Positions 1 through 8,016 of a stretch of 64,000 bases of DNA are shown here, one piece after another (position 1 is the first letter of the stretch; each line of letters starts with the position of its first letter). Position numbers and translations under genes: made by a program. This DNA comes from JACVRW01 sp963814095 (GTDB taxonomy: Bacteria > Actinomycetota > Thermoleophilia > Solirubrobacterales > Thermoleophilaceae): NCBI GenBank assembly GCA_963814095.1, contig CAWFBT010000001.1, positions 1 through 64,000 on the forward strand. The letters run 5' to 3'. The notes beneath the pieces are model-generated. The model saw only the letters and a program-made list of their open reading frames with translations. It was not told the DNA's origin and made no database searches.

Positions 1-1
1 G

Positions 2-268
2 GGGGCGGTCGTGTTCGCGATCTTCCTCGCGATCGGAAAGTGGTACCCGGGGAGCGGCGCGGAGCAGGTCGACTGGCGGCCCACCCGCTCGCCCGAGCTG
101 GAGGCCGAGCTCGAGGTCGACGACATCGACCAGATGCTCGAGGCCCAGAATGCGCGCCGGCGGGCGAGCGGCCGGCCCGAGCTGACCGAGGACGACGTCC
201 ACGCCCAGGTGGCGGAGGATGAGCGCTGGCGCGACGAGCTGCGGCGCCGCGCGCGCGGCGAGGGCTGA
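2..268 (+). CDS. C-terminal part of a small membrane-anchored protein (cut by window start)
   Basis: The reading frame is open from the first bases of the window, so the true start probably lies upstream; a GTG at position 11 is an internal alternative. The first visible residues are hydrophobic (a GAVVFAIFLAIG stretch) and look like the end of a transmembrane helix. The rest is a charged, Glu/Arg-rich helical tail. It ends directly before the GTG of the next gene, so the two are probably co-transcribed. I do not recognise a family; a small SHOCT-like or scaffold membrane protein is possible but unproven. Confidence 0.55.
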   Translation, partial: GAVVFAIFLAIGKWYPGSGAEQVDWRPTRSPELEAELEVDDIDQMLEAQNARRRASGRPELTEDDVHAQVAEDERWRDELRRRARGEG

Positions 269-739
269 GTGGCACGCGTCCTGATCGTCGGCTGCGGCTG
301 CCGCGGCCGCTCACTGGCGGCCGCGCTGATCGCCGACGGTCACGCGGTGCGCGGCACCACGCGCGATCCCGAGCGGAGCGCTGCGATCGAGAAGAGCGGC
401 ATCGAGGCCGTGGTGGCCGACCCGGACCGGCTCGGCTCGCTCATGCAGTCGCTCGCGGGGGTGAGCGCCGTCTGCTGGCTGATGGGCGGCGCCAACGATG
501 CGGCCGTCAACGGCGAGCGCCTCGAGACGCTGACCGAGCGGCTCGTCGACACCCACGTGCGCGGGCTCGTCTACGAGGCCGCCGGCACGGCCCGCCCAGA
601 CAGCCTCCGAGCCGGGAAGGAGATCGTGAGGCGCGCGGGCACCACCTGGCACATGCCGGTCGAGGTCGTGACGGACGACCCGGCCGACCACGACGCGTGG
701 CTCGCCTCGATGCGCGCGGCCGTCGGCCGCATCCTCTGA
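269..739 (+). CDS. Short Rossmann-fold NAD(P)-binding protein
   Basis: The N-terminus has a beta-alpha-beta dinucleotide-binding pattern (VLIVGCGCRGRSLAAAL, residues 4-20), followed by the alternating strands and helices of atypical short-chain dehydrogenases (NmrA or epimerase-like). At 156 residues it is about half the length of a full epimerase and lacks a recognisable YxxxK active site, so a binding or regulatory role is as likely as catalysis. The GTG start directly follows the TGA of the upstream gene, suggesting translational coupling. The substrate cannot be predicted. Confidence 0.7.
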   Translation: MARVLIVGCGCRGRSLAAALIADGHAVRGTTRDPERSAAIEKSGIEAVVADPDRLGSLMQSLAGVSAVCWLMGGANDAAVNGERLETLTERLVDTHVRGLVYEAAGTARPDSLRAGKEIVRRAGTTWHMPVEVVTDDPADHDAWLASMRAAVGRIL

Positions 740-743
740 GCGC

Positions 744-1391
744 TCAGAGGTCGGTGCCGAGCAGGCCCGCGACGACGAGCGCGAGCGACGCGAGCGTGAG
801 GATCACCGCCACGACCATGAGCACCCGCCAGGCGAGCCCGCTCGCGACCTGGCGTGAGCTCGGGGTGGGCTCCGGGGCGGCCGGCGGCTCGGGCTCGTGC
901 GCGGCGACCACGGCCAGCTCCACCGGGGCGGGCGCGGGGGCGAGGGACGGCAGGGCCGCCGGGGCAACCGCCGCGTCCACCATCAGCGTGTCCGTTGCCT
1001 GCACGAGCCTCCGCTCGTGCTCGACGCAGCGGGAGCAATTGCGCAGGTGCACGTCGAGGCGGGCGGCTCCGCGCTCCTCGAGCTCGCCGTCGAGCCGGTC
1101 CGAGATGAGCCGCTCGGCGCGCTCGCACCAGCCGCTGGCCGTGAGCGGCTGCAGCGTGCGGCGCAGGGCTTTGCGCGCGCGGGCGAGCGCCTCAGCGAGG
1201 TCGTCCGCTCCGATTCCAAGCTCGCCCGCCACCTCGGCGCGCGACCGGCCGGCAAGCGCGACGAGCGCCAGCGCGCGCGTTTCACGCTCGTCCAAGCCCG
1301 GCAGCGCCACCGCCACGGCTCCGGCAGCCGACGCGGCGTGAACGGGACCCGCGGGCCGGGTAGGAACCGGTCGAAGCGGCGCATGCTCCAT
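744..1391 (-). CDS. Sigma-70 region 4-like HTH fused to anti-sigma zinc finger and membrane anchor
   Basis: Residues about 33-80 resemble sigma-70 region 4 (LDERETRALALVALAGRS, then an HTH and a basic ARKALRRTL helix). Residues about 88-125 are a zf-HC2-type anti-sigma zinc finger (CERAERLISDRLDGEL, then HLRNCSRC). An Ala/Pro-rich linker leads to one transmembrane helix near the C-terminus (VLMVVAVILTLASLALVVAG). In ECF systems the sigma factor and the anti-sigma factor are normally separate proteins; here the DNA-binding domain and the zinc finger share one chain and no sigma region 2 is present. It probably acts as a membrane-tethered regulator. The target is unknown. Confidence 0.75.
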   Translation of the reverse strand: MEHAPLRPVPTRPAGPVHAASAAGAVAVALPGLDERETRALALVALAGRSRAEVAGELGIGADDLAEALARARKALRRTLQPLTASGWCERAERLISDRLDGELEERGAARLDVHLRNCSRCVEHERRLVQATDTLMVDAAVAPAALPSLAPAPAPVELAVVAAHEPEPPAAPEPTPSSRQVASGLAWRVLMVVAVILTLASLALVVAGLLGTDL

Positions 1392-1476
1392 CGAAGGCGG
1401 AGAATAGACCGCGCGCGGCCGTCGGGCGTCTAGGGTTGATACCCGACCAGGATTCGAGAGTTTTCAGGGAGAAGAG

Positions 1477-2322
1477 ATGAGCGATTACGCGAAGGACGTA
1501 CTTGTGGACACGCAATGGGTCGAGAATCACCTCAGCGACGACTCGGTTCGCATCGTGGAGGTCGACGAGAACCCGGCGCTCTACGCGGAGGCGCACATCC
1601 CCGGCGCCATCGGCTTCGACTGGAAGAAGGACCTCCAGGATCAGGTCAAGCGCGACTTCCTCGGGCCGGCCGAGTTCGGCGAGCTGCTCGGCAGCCGCGG
1701 CATCTCAAATGAGCACACGATCGTCCTCTACGGCGATCGCAACAACTGGTTCGCCGCCTACACATACTGGTATCTCAAGTACTACGGCCACGACAACGTC
1801 AAGCTCATGAACGGCCCGCGCGAGAAGTGGATCTCGGAGGGGCGGCCGACGAGCAGCGACAAGCCGAGCTACGAGCCGCAGCAATTCGGCGCGGAGCCGG
1901 GCGACGACGCGATCCGCGCCTTCCGCGACGAGGTGCACGACGCGCTCAACACGAGCACCAGGCTCGTGGACGTGCGCTCGCCCCAGGAGTTCTCCGGCGA
2001 GCTGATCGCGATGGCGGGCTACGAGCAGGAGGGCGCCCAGCGCTCGGGCCACATCCCGGGCGCCTCGTCGGTGCCTTGGGCGCAGGCGGTGCAGGAGGAC
2101 GGCACCTTCAAGCCGGCCGACGACCTGCGCGAGCTCTACACGGCGAAGAAGGTCATCGACGGCTCGGACCCCGTGATCGCCTACTGCCGCATCGGCGAGC
2201 GCTCGGCGCACACCTGGTTCGTGCTGCACGAGCTGCTCGGCCACGACAACGTGAAGAACTACGACGGCTCGTGGACCGAGTGGGGCAACATGGTCGCCGT
2301 CCCCATCGAAAAGGACGTTTAG
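1477..2322 (+). CDS. Thiosulfate sulfurtransferase (two-domain rhodanese)
   Basis: 281 residues with two rhodanese domains, the usual length for thiosulfate or 3-mercaptopyruvate sulfurtransferases. The N-terminal domain has VDTQWVENHL and a tryptophan-rich YGDRNNWFAAYTYWYLKYYG block. The C-terminal domain has the active-site loop CRIGERSAHTWF around residue 237, whose Cys would carry the persulfide. The enzyme transfers sulfane sulfur from thiosulfate to a thiophilic acceptor. A purine-rich ribosome site (GGGAGAAGAG) lies just before the ATG. Cytoplasmic; no signal peptide. Confidence 0.92.
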   Translation: MSDYAKDVLVDTQWVENHLSDDSVRIVEVDENPALYAEAHIPGAIGFDWKKDLQDQVKRDFLGPAEFGELLGSRGISNEHTIVLYGDRNNWFAAYTYWYLKYYGHDNVKLMNGPREKWISEGRPTSSDKPSYEPQQFGAEPGDDAIRAFRDEVHDALNTSTRLVDVRSPQEFSGELIAMAGYEQEGAQRSGHIPGASSVPWAQAVQEDGTFKPADDLRELYTAKKVIDGSDPVIAYCRIGERSAHTWFVLHELLGHDNVKNYDGSWTEWGNMVAVPIEKDV

Positions 2323-2414
2323 AGACCATCCGGGGGCTCGCGCCCCGAGCGCCGAAGCAGCCGGCTCGGCCGGCTGCGCAGGGTTCAGGTCACCCCGGCG
2401 GCACCTGGCTGGCC

Positions 2415-2954
2415 TCAGAGGAGCGGGGCGAGCCGCTCCAGAAGCGACTGCACGATCCGTGCGGTCGCTCCCCAGACCAGGTGGCCGTCGACCGTGTAGG
2501 TCGGCGTCCTGATCGGCACTCCCTTGCGCACGAGCCGCTTCATCTCGTGGCCGCGCACGAGATCGGCGAGCGAGAACTCGAGGATGCGTGCCACCTCGCT
2601 CTCCTGCGGGGTCCAGACGTGCTCGTGCTGGATGCGCCCGACGAACGGAAAGATCCGGTAGCTGGTCACGAAGGTGCCGACCGGCGGGAGCGCGCCCATC
2701 AGCTCCACGTCGTCCGGTTCGAGGCCAATCTCCTCGTGCGCCTCGCGCAGGGCCGTCTCGCGCAGGTCCTCGTCCGGGTGGTCCTGGCGGCCGCCCGGGA
2801 ATGAGATCTCGCCCGCGTGGCGGCGCAGGTCGGCTCGCCGCTCGGTGAACACCGCGCGCAGGTCGGGATAGAGCGGCACGAGCACGGCGGCATCCTTGGT
2901 GCCCGGGGCGTCCATCGCCGCGGCCGCCTCGGGCGTCAGAAGCAGCTCCCTCAC
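2415..2954 (-). CDS. NUDIX hydrolase, CoA pyrophosphatase (NudL) type
   Basis: The NUDIX box is complete: GG..., then RETALREAHEEIGL, with the catalytic Glu residues in REAHEE. The GEISFPGGRQDHPDEDL motif just before it is typical of the CoA pyrophosphatase subgroup (NudL/PCD1), which cleaves CoA to 4'-phosphopantetheine and 3',5'-ADP. Length (179 aa) is normal. It starts with GTG and is divergent from the GNAT gene, with only 20 bp between the two starts. CoA specificity is inferred from subgroup motifs. Confidence 0.85.
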   Translation of the reverse strand: MRELLLTPEAAAAMDAPGTKDAAVLVPLYPDLRAVFTERRADLRRHAGEISFPGGRQDHPDEDLRETALREAHEEIGLEPDDVELMGALPPVGTFVTSYRIFPFVGRIQHEHVWTPQESEVARILEFSLADLVRGHEMKRLVRKGVPIRTPTYTVDGHLVWGATARIVQSLLERLAPLL

Positions 2955-2974
2955 GCGCCTATTATCGGACGGTC

Positions 2975-3727
2975 ATGATCGAGCGCGTTCACGTGGCGAT
3001 GTTCCACTGGTACCGGCGCGTGGGCCGCGCGTCGCCCGGGGCGCAGGCGCTCGAGCCGCCGGGGGTGATCGCCGCGGTGGTCCCGGCAACGCCGGAGCGG
3101 GCGGTGGCGAACGCGGTTCTCTTCAGGAGTCCCGAGGAGCTGGAGGCGGCCTACGACGAGGTCGCCGCCGCCTACGCCGAGATCGGCGCCAAATGGACCG
3201 TCTGGGTGCAGCCCGAGGGCCGCGAGGCGGCGACCGCGCTGCTCGCGGAACGCGGCCACGTTCTCGACGCCGACCCGGCGGCGATGGGACGCACGCTCGC
3301 CGAGCCGCCGCCGCGCCCGCCGGCTGATGCGCTCGAGGACTGGACGGCGCGCGGCGAGCTCGCCGACGCCGGGCGCATCAACGACCGCTCCTACACGTTC
3401 GGCACCGACTCCTGGAGCCGCGCGCTCGAGGGGCTTGCGCTCGACGACGTCCACATCTACGTCGAGCGCCGCGGCGGCGAGCCGGTGGCGACGCTGATGA
3501 TCGTCGACAGCCACGGGCACAGCGAGGTGCAGATGGTGGCCGTGGTACCGGAGGCGCGCGGCGCCGGGCTGGCGGGCAAGCTGCTCGCCCACGGGCTCGC
3601 GGACGCGGCCGAGCGCGGCAGCGAGAGCGTGACGCTGATCGCGACCAAGCTCGGCTATCCGGTCTACCGGAGGCTTGGCTTCGAGGACGTCGGGGTCTTC
3701 GAGATGTGGGAGCGCCGGGCGGACTAG
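2975..3727 (+). CDS. GNAT-family N-acetyltransferase
   Basis: 250 residues that look like two GNAT modules. The N-terminal half (about 1-110) is degenerate. The C-terminal half contains the acetyl-CoA loop (VVPEARGAGLAGKLLAHGLA, about residues 188-207) and the typical ending YPVYRRLGF. Proteins of this layout usually transfer acetyl groups to small molecules or amines, but nothing here identifies the substrate. Starts at ATG 2975 and ends 2 bp from the convergent OsmC gene. Confidence 0.82.
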   Translation: MIERVHVAMFHWYRRVGRASPGAQALEPPGVIAAVVPATPERAVANAVLFRSPEELEAAYDEVAAAYAEIGAKWTVWVQPEGREAATALLAERGHVLDADPAAMGRTLAEPPPRPPADALEDWTARGELADAGRINDRSYTFGTDSWSRALEGLALDDVHIYVERRGGEPVATLMIVDSHGHSEVQMVAVVPEARGAGLAGKLLAHGLADAAERGSESVTLIATKLGYPVYRRLGFEDVGVFEMWERRAD

Positions 3728-3728
3728 C

Positions 3729-4124
3729 TCAGACGAGCTCGACGCGCTCGTCGAACATGACCTCACCCTCGAGTGTCCGGTGCACCGGGCACTTGGCGGC
3801 GATCTGCATGAGCCGCTCGCGCTGTTCCTCGGGCAGCTCTTTGGAGAGGCTGACCGTCATCTGAAAGCGAGTGGGCGAGCCGCGGTGGGCGGGCTCGTAG
3901 TCGACGTCGACGGTGATGTCACCAACGTCCCAGCCCTTGCGCGCGGCGTACATCTCCATCGTCACGGCGGTGCAGGAGGCGAGGCTCGCGGCGAGCAGCT
4001 CCTGAGGGCTCGGGGCGCTGTCCTCGCCGCCCTGGTCCTTCGGCTCGTCCGCGCTGAGCTCGTGCCCGCGGACCTTGACCTGCTGGCGCAGCCGGTCGCC
4101 GACGCGGTTGGAGATCGCTCTCAT
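3729..4124 (-). CDS. OsmC/Ohr-family peroxide-reducing protein
   Basis: 131-residue OsmC-family protein with the two conserved cysteines, one in ASLASCTAVTMEMYA (helix) and one in KCPVHRTLEG. These form the peroxidatic/resolving thiol pair that reduces organic hydroperoxides. Its ATG overlaps the stop of the upstream adenosyltransferase by 4 bp (ATGA), so the two are translationally coupled. Cytoplasmic. It belongs to the general OsmC (YhfA-like) branch rather than being clearly Ohr. Confidence 0.88.
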   Translation of the reverse strand: MRAISNRVGDRLRQQVKVRGHELSADEPKDQGGEDSAPSPQELLAASLASCTAVTMEMYAARKGWDVGDITVDVDYEPAHRGSPTRFQMTVSLSKELPEEQRERLMQIAAKCPVHRTLEGEVMFDERVELV

Positions 4125-4678
4125 CCTCTTCCCTCGAATAGCTCGGGCTCCGGCTCGTCGGCGAAGCGTGCCATCGCGAACAGCGCGTCCGACAACCGGT
4201 TCAGATAGGTGAGGACGGTGTCGCCGGCGAGCTCGCCCTCCTGTTGGAGCTGGGCCACGCGCCGCTCGGCGCGGCGCACGGCGGTGCGCGCGACGTCGAG
4301 CCGCGCGGACAGCTCGGTGCCCCCCGGGATCACGAACTTCGGCGGCAGGTCGACCCGCTCCATGTAGCGGTCGATGTCGCTCTCGAGCCGGTCGATCATG
4401 TCCTGCGTGACGCGCGAGACGCCCTCCTCGAGGCGATCGGTCGCCTCGGGCGCCGTGGCGAGCTCGGCGCCGGCTATGAACAGCTCGCCCTGCAGGCGCA
4501 GGATGTCCTCATAGAGCTCGCCGCCGCGCTCGGCCGCGGCGCGCGCCAGTCCGAGGGCGGAGCCCGCCTCGTCCACCGAGCCGTAGGCCTCGGGTCTGCC
4601 CGCGAACTTCGCGACGCGGCCTCCGTACCAGAGGCCGGTCGTGCCGTCGTCGCCCTTCCGTGTGTAGATCTTGACCAA
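4121..4678 (-). CDS. pduO: ATP:cob(I)alamin adenosyltransferase, PduO type
   Basis: The sequence begins VKIYTRKGDDGTTGLWYGGR, the classical N-terminus of PduO-type corrinoid adenosyltransferases, which make adenosylcobalamin from ATP and cob(I)alamin. The C-terminal block with DVARTAVRRAERR and LNRLSDALFAMAR is also typical. I chose the TTG at 4678 because it gives the normal length (185 aa) and begins at the family N-terminus; the longer frame starting at 4879 adds low-complexity Arg/Ser/Pro sequence overlapping the upstream gene. The 3' end overlaps the OsmC start by 4 bp. Confidence 0.9.
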   Translation of the reverse strand: MVKIYTRKGDDGTTGLWYGGRVAKFAGRPEAYGSVDEAGSALGLARAAAERGGELYEDILRLQGELFIAGAELATAPEATDRLEEGVSRVTQDMIDRLESDIDRYMERVDLPPKFVIPGGTELSARLDVARTAVRRAERRVAQLQQEGELAGDTVLTYLNRLSDALFAMARFADEPEPELFEGRG

Positions 4679-4736
4679 GGCGGATGATGCTACCCGCGCC
4701 TGCGCCCGCCCTCGGTGGCGGCCGCGCCGCCGGGCG

Positions 4737-6218
4737 CTAGGTCCAGGAGCCCGTGCGCAGCAACAGCTCGAGCTCGCGCTCGCTCTCGAGAGCGGCGGCG
4801 CGGGCCAGCCGCCAGCGTCCGGGAGTGGTCCGCCGAGCGGCCGCCGCGAGCGTCCCGTAAGCGGCCTCGGCATGGCCAAGACGCGCGGCCAGCTGCCGCT
4901 CGGCCTGCGTGGCGGCGCGGGCGGCGATCTTCGCCTCGGCGCGGCCGTACGCCGCCCCCAGGGCCGCGGCCGCCGCGGCCTGGCCGCGCGCGTCGGCTGC
5001 CCCGTCCAGGCGCCTGCGCAGTGACACCCGGCGTGCGTCCAGGCGGTCGATTGCGGTCGTCACCACTGGCGGGCGCTCGGTCGGCTTCGCGGCCGGCCCG
5101 GACACCACCTTCGCGGGCGGCGGTCGATCGTCGGACATCATGGCGTTGCCCGTGACGAACCCTGCGGCCGCGCTCGCCGCGAGCGCCAGGGCGGCCCACG
5201 CGGGGACGCGCTTCAGCAGCCGTCTGCTCGTGAGCGTCACGCGGGCCCTGGCCCGGTGGGCGGGCCCGGGCTCAGAGCTGCGGACCGGCGCCGGGGTGCG
5301 GCGAGGCTTCTTCGGGACGGGCCTCCTCGCGGGCTCCCGAATGACCGGGATTGGCACTTGCAGGCCCAGGGCGTCGGCGGCGGCGCGGACAAGCGTGGCG
5401 GCTGAGGGCTCGCGCTGCCCCGGGTTCTTTGCCATGCCCGAGGCGACTACGGCGTCGAGCTCGCTCGGCAGGCTCGGATCGCGCTCGGACGGTCGCGGCG
5501 GCGGCTCGGTGAGGTGCGCGTGCAGCAGGAGGAGAGGGCGCTGGTAGGGGAAGGCCGGAGCGCCTGTCAGGCACTCGACGAGCATCGAGGTCAGCGAGTA
5601 GACGTTGCTCGCCGGCCCGGGCGGCTCGCCGCGGATCTCCTCGGGCGACCGGTAGGCCGCGTCCTGCACGGTGCTCGTCAGTTGGCAGGCGCGCCCCCGG
5701 GGTGTGCCGATCCCGAAATCGGTCAGGAAGACATGCGACTCGTCGCCGGGCTGCACGACTATCGAGCTAGGCGAGAGCGCTCGGTGAATCAGGCCCTTGT
5801 GGCGCGCCGCTTCGAGCGCGCCCGCCACCTGGCCGAGGATCCGGAGCGCGTGCGTCGGCTCGAGCCGTCCGGCCGCGAGCAGGTCGGCGAGCGTGCCCGC
5901 ACCGTGCGGAAGAGCCTGCATGTGAAGGCGCTGGCCGCCGTCGACGGAGCGCAGCAGCCCGAGGACATTGGGGTGATTGACGGCGCGGCGCAGCACCACA
6001 AGCCGGCCCACCCGCCTACGCAGCTCGCGGTCGTCCCTGAGCGGCTGCGCCAGCACGTCCAGGGTCGTCCGTCCGCCGTGGCGGTCGGTGGCTTCGGCGA
6101 GCGTGTTCAGGCCCTGACGCCGGCAGACGATGCGCTCGACCCGATACCCGTCGACGCGCGTGCCCACGTCGACATTCGTTTGGGCGTGCCGCCCCGGAGT
6201 TCCGCGACGCCGCGGCAT
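4737..6218 (-). CDS. Membrane-anchored Ser/Thr protein kinase homologue, probably a pseudokinase
   Basis: Residues about 22-290 have the Hanks-kinase fold order, but key residues are replaced. The Gly-rich loop is degenerate (IVCRRQGLN). The VAIK Lys is replaced by Asp (TTLDVL, about residue 54). The HRD catalytic loop reads HRALSPSS (Asp147 to Ala), and the following KxxN is SPSS. DFG (167-169) and SPEE (APE-like, 191-194) remain. A basic linker is followed by one transmembrane helix (about 337-360) and an Ala/Arg-rich, probably coiled-coil, extracytoplasmic domain. The start overlaps the stop of the upstream Pro-rich gene by one base. It is more likely a scaffold or ATP/ligand sensor than an active kinase. 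Confidence 0.85.
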   Translation of the reverse strand: MPRRRGTPGRHAQTNVDVGTRVDGYRVERIVCRRQGLNTLAEATDRHGGRTTLDVLAQPLRDDRELRRRVGRLVVLRRAVNHPNVLGLLRSVDGGQRLHMQALPHGAGTLADLLAAGRLEPTHALRILGQVAGALEAARHKGLIHRALSPSSIVVQPGDESHVFLTDFGIGTPRGRACQLTSTVQDAAYRSPEEIRGEPPGPASNVYSLTSMLVECLTGAPAFPYQRPLLLLHAHLTEPPPRPSERDPSLPSELDAVVASGMAKNPGQREPSAATLVRAAADALGLQVPIPVIREPARRPVPKKPRRTPAPVRSSEPGPAHRARARVTLTSRRLLKRVPAWAALALAASAAAGFVTGNAMMSDDRPPPAKVVSGPAAKPTERPPVVTTAIDRLDARRVSLRRRLDGAADARGQAAAAAALGAAYGRAEAKIAARAATQAERQLAARLGHAEAAYGTLAAAARRTTPGRWRLARAAALESERELELLLRTGSWT

Positions 6219-6616
6219 CAGCCCGACTCCCAGAACTCGGTCGTCGGCGGCGGCGCGGGGGCCGGCGCCGGGGCCGGGACAGGAGCCGGGGGCGGCGCGG
6301 CCGCGGGCACCGGAGGAGCTGCCGGGGGCGGAGCCGGGGGCGGCGGCGGCGCGGGCGTCAGATTCGAAGGCGGGGCGACGGGCGCCTGGACTGGCTCGGG
6401 TGCCGGTGGTGGCTTCGGCGGCGTCCGCAGGGCGGGCAACTCACGCGCTGGCGCGAGCCTGAGTTCGCGGCCGCTCGCTACCGGCTGGCTCGATGTCGGG
6501 TCCGCGTCCGGAACTGCTGCCCTGCCGGGCTGATCGGCGAGGCCGGCGGCGAAGAAAGACGCCCCGAAGACCACGGCGCAAGCGCAAGCTATGGCCGTCA
6601 CAGGGCCAGGTCTCAT
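6218..6616 (-). CDS. Secreted or anchored proline/alanine-rich protein
   Basis: From ATG 6616 the protein begins MRPGPVTAIACACAVVFGASFFAAG, a plausible signal peptide or anchor. It continues as a very Pro/Ala-rich low-complexity chain (long runs of PAP and PPP) and ends TEFWESG. A longer start at 6688 adds 24 unlikely residues. It lies immediately upstream of the pseudokinase and is probably in one operon with it, which suggests a cell-wall-spanning stalk or partner. No enzymatic domain is visible. Confidence 0.65.
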   Translation of the reverse strand: MRPGPVTAIACACAVVFGASFFAAGLADQPGRAAVPDADPTSSQPVASGRELRLAPARELPALRTPPKPPPAPEPVQAPVAPPSNLTPAPPPPPAPPPAAPPVPAAAPPPAPVPAPAPAPAPPPTTEFWESG

Positions 6617-6895
6617 GGCGCGGGACACTGGGTTCCAGCGTAAACGCGACCCTGTACCCAAGCAACAAGGCGACGGCTGAAAGGTCATAGTCGCTCCGCA
6701 TTGGAGCGTCCGTGCAGTCGGCAGGCCGCCCCCGCGCGGGAAAGCAAAACCCAGCAGAGCAGGGATTGTGGGTCCGCAGCGGTCTGGGCACTCAGCTCGC
6801 GGAGGTCAGGCGCGCCTGCTCTGGTCCTCGGCTCGATTGGCGCGTTGGCCGTTGTCGCTGCGCCGGAGTGCAGGCCGCCGGGCGTGCGCCCGTGG

Positions 6896-7984
6896 TCAGG
6901 TCGACCGGCTGGGCGGCTTGTAACCCGCGGCGGTCCGAACACTCGACGGGCGCCACTTCGTGCCGCCGAGCTGGCTGGGCACACCCTCTTCGTTGAGCGT
7001 GTCCGCGATCGCCTGCAGCGTCATGCCGTCGGCGCGCATGCTCGCGATCCGCTTGCGGATCGCGTCCCAGTTCGGCCTCGCAGCGCCCGCCGAGCGGCGC
7101 TTGGCGCGCGTGGACGCGAGGCGCTTGCGCGTGCGCTCGGACAGGCGGTCGTCCATCCCCGCGACCGAGGCGAGCGCGCGGGCGGTCGTGTGGGCTCCCG
7201 GTTCCGCGGTGTCCAGGTCGAGTTCGAGGGCAATGAGGCGGACCTTGTTGCCCTCGAGCGACCGGACGATGGTGCCGAGCTCGGTGACCGAGCGGCTCAG
7301 GCGCTGCAGCTCCGTCACGACAAGGCAGGATGCGTCGCCCGCCGCGATCCGCTCGATCAGGAACGACAGGCCGGCGCGATCGAGGGCCTGGCCATCCTTG
7401 GGCTCGCGCTCGCGTACGACCTTGACCACCTCGATCCCGTGCGTAGCGCAGTAGCGCTCGATGGCAAGCCGCTGCTCGGCCAGGTCTCTCGTTCCCTGCC
7501 CCGCGTGCGCCGCGGTGGTGGCGTAGCCGAACGCGCGCACGGGGGCGGGCTCCGGCGCCTCGGGCGCCGGCGCCCCGGCACCCAGGCCGATCGCGCGGCT
7601 GCCCGCCTCGGTGGCCGAGTCGAGCCCGACGTCGAGCGCGACCAGCCGCACCCGGCCCTGTTCGAGCCGCTCGAGGATCGTCTCGAGCTGCGCCGTACTG
7701 CGGGTGAGCCGCTCGAGGTCGCTGACGATGAGGCAGGAGGCCTCGCCCGAGTCGATCCGGTCGAGCAATCGCAGGAGTCCCGGCTGATCGGCGTCCTCGG
7801 CGCCGTCGGCTTGGTGGTCGCGCGCGATGTCGACGAGACGCAGGTTGAGGCGCTCGCAGGCGCGTTCGATTGCCTCCAGCTGACCCTCGATGCCCGGCCC
7901 GTCGAGCGGCTCGCCGGACGCGACACTTGCGTATCCCAGCGCCGATGTCGATCGGGGGCCAGTTGAGCGACCCGTGGGCGTCAT
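6896..7984 (-). CDS. Tandem resolvase-domain protein lacking catalytic serines, with a C-terminal HTH
   Basis: Two copies of the serine-recombinase N-terminal domain lie in one 362-residue chain (about 15-125 and 150-262). They are followed by a Recombinase-domain-like HTH (about 305-355: NWDAIRKRIASMRADGMTLQ, IADTLNEEGVPSQ, KWRPSSVR). The canonical YARVS motif is YASVA in copy 1 (residues 18-22) and YATTA in copy 2 (154-158), so both the catalytic Ser and the neighbouring Arg are missing. The E-helix motifs (LERLTRS, LQRLSRS) and dimer-helix-like segments remain. It is probably a DNA-binding regulator or architectural protein, not a recombinase. Confidence 0.8.
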   Translation of the reverse strand: MTPTGRSTGPRSTSALGYASVASGEPLDGPGIEGQLEAIERACERLNLRLVDIARDHQADGAEDADQPGLLRLLDRIDSGEASCLIVSDLERLTRSTAQLETILERLEQGRVRLVALDVGLDSATEAGSRAIGLGAGAPAPEAPEPAPVRAFGYATTAAHAGQGTRDLAEQRLAIERYCATHGIEVVKVVREREPKDGQALDRAGLSFLIERIAAGDASCLVVTELQRLSRSVTELGTIVRSLEGNKVRLIALELDLDTAEPGAHTTARALASVAGMDDRLSERTRKRLASTRAKRRSAGAARPNWDAIRKRIASMRADGMTLQAIADTLNEEGVPSQLGGTKWRPSSVRTAAGYKPPSRST

Positions 7985-8016
7985 GGCTCACGTACCAGCG
8001 TACCGGCACCCACTCG

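Noticed and set aside
4679..4879. 67-residue N-terminal extension of the cobalamin adenosyltransferase
   Set aside because: Low-complexity Arg/Ser/Pro sequence overlapping the kinase-homologue gene; the family N-terminus begins at the TTG at 4678.
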